Shown here: piece by piece, positions 50,406 to 59,849 of the stretch
Layout of the letters: each line of letters begins with the position of its first letter
How positions within the stretch are numbered: the first letter of the stretch is position 1
NCBI GenBank assembly: GCA_014155875.1
Contig: JACEFZ010011670.1
Coordinates: forward strand, 165,777-229,776
DNA from: Cepaea nemoralis
Taxonomy: Eukaryota; Mollusca; Gastropoda; Stylommatophora; Helicidae
Direction of reading: 5' to 3'
DNA length: 64,000 bases
Notes under the pieces: generated by a model
Seen by the model: only the letters and a program-made list of their open reading frames with translations
The model's database searches: none
Told to the model about the DNA's origin: nothing
Position numbers and translations under genes: made by a program

Positions 50406-53025
50406 TGTCACGGAACGGCTGAGAATTCACCTAGCAAACTCCCAAAAAAAATCCAATTCCCCCTTTTCAGTACTAGTAGAACTGCCGATCTAGTCGAAGG
50501 GATACAACCGAGGTATTAATGTACCCCACGCAAAGGCGATTGGTGGCCCTTGACTTCTCGACTGTTCGGGTGACGAAAGCTCAACCCAACCATATCCGCT
50601 AACGCATGCGCACGAACCGTCTCGGAACAAAGAGAGGCTCAGTTGTGATCCGGCCGTGAAAGCAAGCCGTTGTGTTTGAACGACTGTGTTAATTCGTAAA
50701 TGGGAGAGAGGAAGCCAGTGTCTTGCTGTTTATCAAAGAAAACTGACAGAACGTCCAGTGTTGGGACGGGAGCTCCTCAATTCTGAATACACAGTTTGTC
50801 GTAAGGTACGTGAAACATATTTAGATAAATAATGTGTGTCGCTACCGCGTTGAATCGAAGCTGTTCGACCACATGTCCCGCCCGGCGCACAAAGGTCAGT
50901 CCGGGGTGAAACTGTGGGCTTGTGTTTTAACTTAACACTGCAGGCGAGTTGAACACGATGGATTGTAGGCCTGTTTTTGCGTTAACATTGTACAAGTACG
51001 GGAATGCGTGTTATTGCCGCTACAAGTAGTTATAGACATTTCGGACAGGCCCAATAGTGTTAGTAGTCCGAGTTCACTCCTGGGCGGCCTTAGAACTCTA
51101 ACGTAGTCGACACAAACGGACGTGGGCGAAGGCGTTGTAGAACATAGGTCGAGTGAGGTATCAGGGAACTCGGCCGAACCAGACGAAACCCATGCGATGG
51201 TCGCCGGACATGTCGAAGGTCATTCGAAGGACATTGCGGGTGTCTAAGTTCGAATTCTTTGGTGTGGCGACCACTGGCTTTGCTGAGCTTTCTGCTTACT
51301 CTTTATGTTATTGGTTGCCGTAACAGAACACCATCTTGATAGGCAGTTGGTTCCCGAGAGGTTGTCACTGGAGAAACTGGGGAATGCGACAGAGCTGGTC
51401 ACAGCCAGCTGAACATCGTTCCAAATGCTCTGACCTTAACTAGGGGAGGAGGGAACGGGATGTGGACTTCCACTACAGGGGGATTTCCCTGTATAATCTA
51501 TTACATTCCTGGATCAGAGCTAGAGCTCCAGGAGACCTGGTGTATAGTAGGTAATCCTAAAATCGAACCAGGGAGAGGGGGCTACCTCCGAGGGAGGGGA
51601 ATTCGGTGGTCACCGGCTCTCCTTCAGAGCCTTTCTGTCTCTAGGTACCTTTAACCTACTAACCTGGTATATTGTGTCCTTAGAAGTCTTTTTAGGACAG
51701 AAGGATTTCGCCGACACCATGACCAGATACACAGCCCTACCTTGGGCGGGTTCGAGACGGAGGACGGTTCAGCCAGCACTTGTTAGGACCCAGACCCAGT
51801 TCAGTTTTGGCAGTGGATCCTGGTCTGTGAGGCTGCCGGCCGGGTCATGGCGACACCGGCCTATACTGAGTACACATAGGTAACGTGTACCTCTGGGGGT
51901 AAGTCTGTGTCACGATATTCACACATGGTGTTATCTTTGGCAGGTTCTACTTTCTGAGAGACTTACGTGACGGGGGCAGAGGAAGATGACTTGGTGAAGG
52001 CTGCTAAATGGCTGGCTTACCTATGTGACGTGAAGTGAGGCTTCTACACCACACCACGTGCCGGGAAGTCACTGCGCCACAGTCCAGTCCCGTCTAAACC
52101 GCTAAATGATCTTCAGTCAGTCCACCAAGTATTATGATGGCTACACACGGGCGAGTATCGTGTCCTCTTGTCTGTGAAGTTTTGACATTATAACCCACTA
52201 GCCAAACGGGTAGAGAAGAACTACATTACCCTTTATTTCATGATGGCCTGGTGTTCCGAGAACAGTCTACCATGTTGGAATAGGGACACTTGTTACATTC
52301 CTTACCTGGTCACGCGCTACCAGTACTGACTTTGAGTGACAGAGTCAACTTGAACTGTGCCAACTTTCTGTGCTTATAGGCCCAGTTATACCCATCCTGA
52401 TCCCATTAGAGACCACCATCTGTGCCAGAACTTTGACATTGTTAAATGTGTGTTAACTGTTATGGTGGCTTCTTAGGAAGGTTGTCTAGCACAGGCCTTA
52501 CCAGTGAAGCTTGAAGGACAGGCCTGCAGAACTTCTACAGGGATGTTAGTCCAGAGACATCACGTACCACCGCAACTTGGAGTCACCACATTGACGTGCT
52601 AGTCATTCCAGTTGAGACTACACCTCGGCAGAGACATTCCACGCTACGTGTGCAGATGAGTGACCTCTTTAACCTTGTGGTATCTTACCGAGTGTACAGT
52701 GATGAGTGAGACGGCCTGAGGCTAATCCAGATAGCCATTTCTTCTATCGCCTGGCGGTAGCCAATATTCTCTCATGAACATTCCCCTTGTGGATACTCCT
52801 CTTGTACATTATATCATCTAGTCATTATGTGTAGACACCAGAGTCGTGTCATCTGTTCTGGATGAGAGGTGAAAAAGGTATTGTCCAGCGGTTGATAGTG
52901 AGAGAGACAGGAATCCAAGGGCTGGTGGGGTCTGTAGACTGAGATTTATGGTATTCCCAGAGTGCATCTATCCCGTTATTAAGATGTAATAGTATGCTTC
53001 CCTCACCCCAGGAAAAACTACGACA
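50406..53025 (+). repeat. 3' LTR, 2,620 bp
   Basis: Same ends and content as the 5' LTR, with differences including AGTCCGGGG for AGTCAGGGG, GGGGGCAGAG for GGGGCCAGAG, and GTTAACTGTT for GTTAAATGTT. Near-identity across 2.6 kb points to recent insertion. Confidence 0.95.
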
Positions 53026-53143
53026 AGCATAATAGGGAGAAGACCCTGGACCTGATCCAAAACTTTGGTGATCGTATGAGTTAGCCAATCATGACTAACA
53101 ATGCCAGTCGGCATGGCTGATGATGATGATGATGATGATGATA

Positions 53144-53208
<65 letters not shown>

Positions 53209-53210
53209 CC
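53026..53210 (+). mobile_element. LINE 3' end with long (GAT)n tail
   Basis: Resumes right at the 3' LTR: GGGAGAAGACCCTGGACCTG, then TTGGTGATCGTATGAG, matching the termini at 7,820-7,897 and 13,780-13,880. It runs into (GATGAT)n at 53,118-53,210 with one AAT interruption. The LTR element probably inserted into this LINE. Confidence 0.75.
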
Positions 53211-53390
53211 AACTCATACTATTTATAGTGTGAACTGAAGTTTCTGAATGAGGCTGGGATACAAAAACAGCAAACTACAAACATCTGAAAGAGTCCAGGG
53301 CACAAAGACCACAAATCACAAATATGTGAAAGAGGTAGAGCACAAACACAGCCAATCACAAAAAACCCGAAAGAGAGAAAGCGCGCGTGC

Positions 53391-53393
53391 ACG

Positions 53394-53476
<83 letters not shown>
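53391..53476. repeat. (CA)n microsatellite
   Basis: Near-pure CA run with one CATA. The apparent coding frames in it are not genes. Confidence 0.97.
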
Positions 53477-53480
<4 letters not shown>

Positions 53481-53599
53481 CAGCCACTCATAAACATGTG
53501 AAAAAGGTAAGACACACATACAAATTCATCACAAATATTAGTAAAAGATAAGACACGCAGACATCTGATCGCAAACAGCAAACAGGGACTGAGATACAA

Positions 53600-53745
53600 A
53601 TTTATAAAATGTTTATGTCCTTAGCAGCACAATTAACCTCAAGTTGATTTTCTAGGCAAGTTTACATCCAGTAGTTTGCCATTGCTTTCTGAACGAGAAG
53701 TCAGCGTTCCAGCTGACCGGGGTGGGAATCAACAGCACAACCAGC
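53600..53745 (-). mobile_element. SINE with RTE-like tail, minus strand
   Basis: Reverse complement reads TTCTCGTTCAGAAAGCAATG, GCAAACTACTGGATGTAAAC, TTGCCTAGAAAATCAACTTG and a GGACATAAAC ending. Closest to 62,195 (+) and 40,760 (-). Confidence 0.75.
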
Positions 53746-54118
53746 AGGTCAGCGTGGTCGAATAAAAAACGCGTGTTCTTAAACATCCGGTATGCTGATG
53801 CCGAGGTTAGCGGTTCAACCCCTACACCGTACAGCTGGACTAAAATGTTGACCTGTCGTCCTTGACTTGGAGACGTTAATTACAAGTACCTCTGAAGTCA
53901 GAGTGGGTTCGCCTGATGACGAGGGACACTGTTAATAGGGAAAGCTAATCCACAAGCCCGGAAAGTCGCATGTAGATTTTGATAGGTTGAATACAGGACT
54001 TTAATAGAAATAGAGTGAGACACCCTTAGGAATGGGACGTCGGCATTTGCTAAAATAACCTGTTGTGCGTCACACACTCTTATGGAGAACGCATTTAATG
54101 TACAGTGTATGTTTTATT
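53746..54118. other. Spacer with a possible tRNA-like SINE head
   Basis: At 53,748-53,835 an A-box-like CAGCGTGGTCGAATAA and a B-box-like GCGGTTCAACCCC occur in + orientation, 70 nt apart. The remainder to 54,118 shows nothing I can assign. Confidence 0.4.
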
Positions 54119-54615
54119 TAAAGTCAGGTCTTAGTCAGATATGACTGAGCTACCTTACGACAGTAGACGGTACTACCTGCTTTCTGTTACCGCCGAATGT
54201 TAGGCAATGTTCACCAAACCATACTTCCAGCATTGTGCCAACTGCTTTGGGTGGAGGAGCGCATTGGAAGGGTAAACGCCTTACCTTCGTGCGAGGAAAT
54301 GCAACGTAAAGATTAAATGTCATGGCAGGGCAGACCAGACCCTATCCCTTGGTAGGCAACTATTCTAACTATTCTAGGATGGCAGCTCCGACAGGCTGAC
54401 AGAGTATTGCTTTGCTGAACTGGCAGCTTCTGAAGCTTGTCTTGTTCCAGACGTATTGATGTTACTTTTCCTCTGGAGTAAACTAGACAGACAGAGAGAT
54501 CATGCTACATAGGCAACACATGGTCTCAAAATTCAGCCCAGGCTTTGTGCTATGCGGAGGTATAACTCCCCTTTACAAACTATCTTCTGTCAAGACGGCA
54601 AGGTGCCAGTCATGT
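54119..54615 (+). mobile_element. Non-autonomous LINE derivative: 5' region joined to 3' end
   Basis: 54,119-54,565 matches the LINE 5' region at 25,660-26,110 over its whole length (AAGTCAGGTCTTAGTCAGAT to TTTGTGCTATGCGGAGG). It is followed at 54,578 by CAAACTATCTTCTGTCAAGA and CGGCAAGGTGCCA, the terminus found after ORF2 at 29,590. None of ORF2 is present. Confidence 0.65.
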
Positions 54616-54952
54616 TTCATTGTCTCTCCACACACACACAGCCACGTCACAAACGCTTACTTTTTAATATGGCCAAACTAATTCACAAATTCCTATATCA
54701 AAGTGCTCCAAGCTGCCTTTGGCCACTGTTTAAATATAATTCGAGGCATTGCAAACGACTAAACATACTTCACGTCCTTAAATTTATAATAGACTTGTAC
54801 AAAACAAGCTTAAAGTACTTCGCAACTCAACTGTGGAACAATCTTCTACAAGAAATCATAGACATCACCCATCCCTATACATAGAATTACAAGTCTAATT
54901 TAGCATTATCTCAGTACTGACTATACGCCCCCTGATGATGATGATGATGATA

Positions 54953-54998
<46 letters not shown>

Positions 54999-55292
54999 TG
55001 GAATGACGACAGGTATAATAAACATTCCCCTAACTGTGGTACGCTGCATCTACCATAGCTGATTATAAAGGCCATGTCAAGAATTAGGTTTAGTGAGTCA
55101 TGTGTTATTGATTATGCAGTTTCCTTGTGTTTATAATGCACATATTGTTTCAGTTACTGTCGTCGTTGTTAAAGATTAGCTTCATAAGTGATATTTGAAC
55201 AAAATAATGTATGAAAGCAGAGAGCTCAGATGGGTAAAATATTAGACGGGCCTGCATGCCTAATTCTTAACTCTTTAAAAATAAAGTTTGTT
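54616..55292 (+). mobile_element. LINE C-terminal domain and 3' UTR
   Basis: Reads MAKLIHKFLYQSAPSCLWPL near 54,668, LYKTSLKYFATQLWNNLLQE near 54,795, the post-RT region of a CR1/L2-like LINE. Then CTCAGTACTGACTATACGCC, an inserted (GAT)n and (AAT)n run at 54,930-54,998, the UTR motif TTAGTGAGTCATGTGTTATT at 55,088, and the terminus GACGGGCCTGCATGCCTAAT to AATAAAGTTTGTTAG. The most complete 3' end of this family here; the minus-strand copy is at 5,326. Confidence 0.82.
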
Positions 55293-55625
55293 AGTTCTGT
55301 CTCATTGTCTGTCTGTCTCATTGTCTGTCTGTCTCATTGTCTGTCTGTCATTGTGTGTCTCTTTTATTTCTGTCTGTCTCCGTGTCTCTGTGTCTCATTG
55401 TCTCTGTGTCTCATTGTCTGTTTATCACGTTGTCTGTCTGTATCATAGTATGTCTGCCTCATTGTAAGCCTGTATTAACGTTTGTCTGCCTGATTCTATG
55501 TCTGCTTCATTGTATGCCTGTCTCTGTGTATGTCTGTATCATTGTCTCTATGTCTTATTGCCTGTATAATAGAGACATTAGCTTTTCGTAGGGAAATGTT
55601 CGCCAAGACGGAGGAGACAAAGATT
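55293..55625. repeat. TGTCTGTC-type simple repeat
   Basis: Irregular GTCTGTCTCATT and TGTGTCTCATTGTC units directly after the LINE terminus. Ser-Val-Leu-Cys frames are composition artefacts. Confidence 0.9.
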
Positions 55626-56144
55626 GTCTGTCTGTCTTGTCTGCTCGTCCACCCGACCGCCCGTCGATCAGCCATGAAGTCATTCAGTCAGTCTGCCAAT
55701 TCGTTCGTCCGTCAATCAGTCATGACCTCAGCTAGCAAGTTTGTCAGTCTCCCTAACTGGCGGATAGTGTTCCTGCCTTTCCAAACCACAAATCTAACAC
55801 CCATTCCCCCTCACTCCTGTATTGCCATGCCGCTGTCCTTCAACTCTGGAAGGCAACAATTACAGCAACCGGAAAGTGTAAATTCCACGTAAACCCAACA
55901 TAATGATCGCGTGAAACTCCGAGTAATGATCGCCAAACATCCAGGGCACGGGGGAGGTGTGCGAGCCGCCTCACTGACCTTGGCCCCCGTGATAATCGAT
56001 AGTGTTGCTTGGCAGTTAAAAATTAATAGGGCTCATAGATTGATAGGGAGCGACGCTGACATTGCCATGAGCGCGGCTGGACGTGCGGGCGAGTGCCTGC
56101 GTTCCTAGTATCGCGTAAGTGAGGGAAAGTGTAGTCACTTATTA
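55626..56144. other. Spacer, no gene recognised
   Basis: Short open frames up to 120 codons continue from the simple repeat but lack motifs. Confidence 0.5.
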
Positions 56145-56163
56145 TTCTATAATATTATTATTA

Positions 56164-56197
<34 letters not shown>

Positions 56198-56250
56198 GTT
56201 ATTTTATCATCATCATCGCCATTATTATTATTATTATTATTATTATTGTT
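56145..56250. repeat. (ATT)n microsatellite
   Basis: ATT trinucleotides with a TATC-rich interruption near 56,200-56,222. Confidence 0.95.
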
Positions 56251-56359
56251 ATGTAAAGGTAAACAACGACCGAGTCACCAAAGAAGAAGTAGGGAATATT
56301 AACAGAGTAACCACCTGAGCAAGTCGTAAAAGGTTACGCAGGAGGGTTGGTGAGACAGA

Positions 56360-56760
56360 CCACTTCATCATCATTTTCTTCTTATAGTTCACGCCATTTG
56401 GTGACTATGTTTGTCCGCAGCCTTCTGTCTCATATGCTGCCAATATTATATGATACTGATGTTCCTCCATACCATGATGTTAACTGTCCAGCATCTTCTC
56501 TCCTCCGTCTGGCCCGGTGTCTAAGGTATGAAGTTATCTTAACTCACAGTGGTGTGTGCCCATCAAGAACAACGATGATCATTCATTTCATACAGTGGGG
56601 TTGAAAATTTTGAGGCATGAGTTCTAAGATGGCTGGTAAGGCTCGAAATGTTCTTTGGCAATGTGGGCAAAGCATGCCTGACGTTCCAGGAGGAGGCTTT
56701 CTTGCAGTGGCTTTTCTGTCCAGCCTTTATTTTTTCTCCACAGCGCATGCAGTCATGTTT
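56360..56760 (-). mobile_element. LINE C-terminal and 3' UTR fragment, minus strand
   Basis: Minus-strand frame reads MRCGEKIKAGQKSHCKKA and LTSHLRTHASK (56,560-56,750), a zinc-finger-like LINE C-terminus. The remainder, 56,366-56,500, is the inverted counterpart of 57,300-57,430 (GATACTGATGTTCCTCCATR). Confidence 0.6.
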
Positions 56761-56929
56761 CCATCACAAGTGGCTACACCCTTAGCGTAATGATTTACGC
56801 CACGAATTTCGGTCTTTGGCAATCAGTCTCCCAAGTGTTGTTATGAATTCCAAAAGCTTTTAGTGAGCTCTTCAGAGTGTCTTTAAAGTGTTGTTTACCA
56901 CAGCGCAGTTCACAGTTAAAAAAAAAACA

Positions 56930-57220
56930 TTCGTTTAACTAGCCTGTGGAGTGAAGTAAGGCTGTGTCCTGGCACCAACACTGTTCAGCCTCATGTTTTC
57001 AGCTATGCTGACGAATGCCTTCGAGAACAACGACGTTGGAATAGATATCAGCTAACCACATGAATGTCTTAGCGTACTTATAATCGCAAAGTGAAGTGGT
57101 TACTCGCATCAGAAGAGGCCAATCCACATTTTATGCACATGTCAAGAGAAAGGGAAAGCTGGAGCATGTCATCACAACGGGAAAGCTGGATTATGTCGTC
57201 ACAACGGGAAAGCTTGAGCG
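56930..57220 (+). mobile_element. LINE reverse-transcriptase shred and C-terminal shred
   Basis: RT motif read in shifted frames near 56,950-57,050 (GCVLAPTLFSLMFSAML), then, with the intervening ORF missing, FYAHVKRKGKLEHVITTGKL near 57,130-57,190, a late ORF2 motif. Internally deleted. Confidence 0.65.
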
Positions 57221-57236
57221 GGGGGGGGGGGGGGGG

Positions 57237-57267
<31 letters not shown>

Positions 57268-57288
57268 GGGGGGGGGGGGGGGGGGGTT
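57219..57288. repeat. Poly-G and (GA)n tract
   Basis: G-run, then (GA)n, then a second long G-run. Very strong G-strand bias and a likely assembly weak point. Confidence 0.95.
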
Positions 57289-57299
57289 GCCGGACAGTT

Positions 57300-57430
57300 T
57301 GACACCATGGCATGGAGGTACATCAGTATCAGAAAAGATGAGCAGCACACGAAGCAGAAGCCAGATTACAGACATGATCACCAACGTCACGCTGCGTGGA
57401 CTATATTCACAAACGCCACACTGCACGAAC
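57300..57430 (+). mobile_element. LINE 3' UTR piece, repeated at two other places
   Basis: ACATCAGTATCAGAAAAGAT and the following 80 bp match 63,583-63,660 in direct orientation and 56,366-56,500 in inverse orientation. Confidence 0.65.
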
Positions 57431-57879
57431 GATTATGTTTCCATGCAGAATCAATCTTTTCTCATTTGCGACTTACAAGTGCGTTGTTAGACATGTCGCC
57501 AGACACAAGAGCCCTCAAGTAGACGGCTGAGAATGTCCTAAGTGAAACACTTAAGTCACTCCAGAGGAGACCAATCAATCGATAATTCACAGAGGAGAAA
57601 GAAAAGGGACAACAATAAATTTGCGATATTTGTAGACTGAATAAGAAGACACATTAGATAGTAGAAAAAACCAGCAGCTATAAGCCATAACGGATTTGAA
57701 TCGTATGGCAAAAGCTCCTAGCTAAAGAAACTCATCAGTCTCACGTGGAGGTGACAGGTTCGAATCTTGGTGTGCCTGTTCTTCTTCTACCCTTTATTAT
57801 CTTGTAGTTATTTGTAACCCGTACCGGGAGCAAGTAGCGACAATTAGATAAGGAAATAATTATTCGTTGCCCATAGAGA
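57431..57879. other. Spacer with an isolated B-box-like motif
   Basis: GACAGGTTCGAATCTTGG at about 57,747 is a good tRNA B box, but no matching A box or cloverleaf is evident. Otherwise nothing recognised. Confidence 0.4.
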
Positions 57880-58850
57880 CACAAGGAGAGGCACGATGTG
57901 TTGCCCCCAAGCCTCTTCAACCTTTACACACAGAGAATTTTTCAACACGTCAACTGCCTGGACTTAACATCAATGGAAGAATCATAAGCAATCTTAGGTG
58001 TGCTGACGATATAATGCTATTAGCAGAATGAGAGCAAGAGTTGCAAACACTAGTGGAACAAGTAAGCAGGCAAAGTGCAGAATGTGGCTTAGATATCTTC
58101 TTCTTCTTCGGTCATCCGGAGTTTTTTTTTTCCGGATGTGATTGCGTTGTGCCTGTTTACAGCAGAGCTGCGTCCTTATTAACATCCAGAAAAACGAAAA
58201 CTATGAGTATTAGCAGTGGAAAGAAGAGGTCATCAATACACTTCACAGTAAATGGGGAGAAACTAGAACAAGTAACAGGTTTCTTCTTTCTTGGAAATGT
58301 AATAACAGATGATGACAGAAGTGAAACAACAATCAAGAGAATAGGAATGGCGAAAATTGTTGTCAACATAATGAAATAAATATTAACATCTAGAGAGAAT
58401 AACAACGCATGAACAATGAGAATGATCAAATGTTATGTATATTCAACAATACTGTATAACACGGAAGCCTGGACAATGAACAAGCAATTTGAAAGTCGGA
58501 AAAATGCTCTGGAGATGTGGAAATACAAAAGAATATATCGTATTTCATGGAAACAAAAATAATTAAATACAGAGGTTCTATAAAAACAGGGAATGAGAAG
58601 AGAATTTATGAAAGAAATAAAAAAGAGACAAGTGAAATATTTCGGCAACGTTAACAGACATACCACTCTAATAAAAACCATACTGGAGGGAAGGCAAGCG
58701 AGCAAGAGGCAGACAACGTTACAAGTGCGAAAATAATATCAAGAGATGGACGAACATCAGCCTGACAGAATGTACAGTCAGGGCAAGAGACAGTGTTGGA
58801 GATCCATTGCAGTCAACCTTGATTGTGGAGATATCACATAATTGATTGAT
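57880..58850 (+). mobile_element. RTE-like LINE 3' part
   Basis: RCADDIMLLAE near 57,998 (reverse-transcriptase FADD motif), KTKTMSISSGK near 58,192, GFFFLGNVITDDD near 58,279, MIKCYVYSTILYNTEAWTMN near 58,425, KKRQVKYFGNV near 58,620, then CAGTGTTGGAGATCCATTGC and an ATTGATTGATT end. Several stops. An 85-bp foreign insertion splits it at 58,092. Same family as 31,206-31,720 and the 3' end at 2,440. Confidence 0.85.
58092..58177 (-). mobile_element. Short retroposon end inserted in a LINE
   Basis: Removes cleanly to rejoin the LINE frame between GGCTTAGATAT and TAACATCCAG. It carries (CTT)n, the hairpin CATCCGGA-(T-run)-TCCGGATG, and GTGATTGCGTTGTGCCTG, matching 23,872-23,935. In minus orientation it is a 3' end with (GAA)n tail. 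Confidence 0.7.
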
Positions 58851-59035
58851 TTATCTTGTAGCATAAGCGTCCAAACAACTCATGCAAATCCATCCATTCT
58901 TTTCTTGTAGCCCTCCCCCATGACCTTCCAGTATTATTCATCTCAGTTTCTACTTTTCTGCTCCATGTGTTTTTAGATCTCCCACTGAATCGTTTGTTTC
59001 GTTGAGTATGTCCAGAAATGAATGCCGTCATTCAC
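58851..59035 (-). mobile_element. LINE C-terminal fragment, minus strand
   Basis: Minus-strand frame reads TWSRKVETEMNNTGRSWG and EWMDLHELFGRLC, the late motif (TW...E...WG...W) common at LINE ORF2 C-termini. Abuts the + strand LINE end tail to tail. Confidence 0.6.
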
Positions 59036-59216
59036 GATCAATTATTTTGAAAACTGTCTGTTGCATCATTATGAAATTTTTCCTGTCGTTTTATATTTAC
59101 CCCCACCCAAGGAATATGTTTTGATAGGTCCAAAAGCAACTTAAAATCATGAAAAGCGGCGACATTTCTTTGATGTTTTGATGAGAAACTAGTGATTTAT
59201 CGCTAACAAACTTGTT

Positions 59217-59570
59217 TTACAGTAATGCCAATGACTCCGCCAGTTCGGATGACAAAAAAAAAAAAAGGCGTATCCAGATTCGTTTGGGAGTGGGTGCATT
59301 GTCTGCTCTGCTGAGACGGAACATGATTACATCTTTTGCACGACGAATATAGCTGTGAATGTCTCTGTAGTGGGCTTCCTTCTTAACGGTCAAGATGTTG
59401 GTCCTCTTTTCATTGAAGTTTATAGAATGATTCGTATGTTCGTGTGTTGTCCCCTCATTTGACAACGTGTTTCTTCTCACGTTTCTTGGTATGCCACAGT
59501 ATGACAGTTCCCACCACAATATTACTCTTCGGTTGGTATTCGATGCGTCTAGAGCTTTTTGTTTTTTCAA
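59217..59570 (-). mobile_element. Possible Penelope-like endonuclease fragment
   Basis: A 117-codon minus-strand frame containing EHTNHSINFNEKRTNILTVK and DIHSYIRRAKDVIMF, which resembles the C-terminal half of the GIY-YIG endonuclease of Penelope-like elements (EH...H.INF...ILT pattern). No reverse transcriptase is found nearby. A weak call; it could be chance. Confidence 0.3.
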
Positions 59571-59849
59571 TGTCAGTTGTTTGTCACAGATGAGGGGTCA
59601 CGGAATTGAAAATTCATCACTGTGGAATACAAACAGTTGCCATTAACAAGTTGTATTGTTTATGTAGATGCTGTAATGTTTAGAGCCTGCAATTCTTCTG
59701 AATATTTGTAGCAAAATATCCCAGTTGGTGTGCATGTGGATTAAGGTCTGCGATCTTATCAGACCTTAATATGTGTCGGACGATTCCAGTAGGTTGATGA
59801 CTGCTCTCGGTTGCATAAAATTCAATCCATCCTTTCTCCAGTAATCCTC

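Larger units (their letters stand above)
44740..53025 (+). mobile_element. Gmr1-like Ty3/gypsy LTR retrotransposon, internally deleted, full-ended
   Basis: 8,286 bp. Two long LTRs (TGTCACGG...CTACGACA) flank only 3,043 bp of interior with primer site, gag, protease, integrase ends, RNase H remnant and polypurine tract. The order protease, integrase, RNase H differs from standard gypsy elements, where integrase comes last, and matches the copia-like order reported for Gmr1-type elements. The reverse transcriptase and the integrase catalytic core are missing, so it cannot move alone. Near-identical LTRs show recent insertion. Flanks AGCCAT (left) and AGCAT (right) could be a target duplication differing by one C. 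No envelope-like frame is present. Confidence 0.85.

Noticed and set aside
44740..53025. Endogenous retrovirus with envelope
   Set aside because: The interior is only 3 kb, with no frame holding a signal peptide or transmembrane envelope-like protein, and the pol domains are of gypsy type.
56145..56250. (ATT)n as a replication origin or matrix attachment site
   Set aside because: Composition alone does not support a function, and nothing nearby corroborates it.
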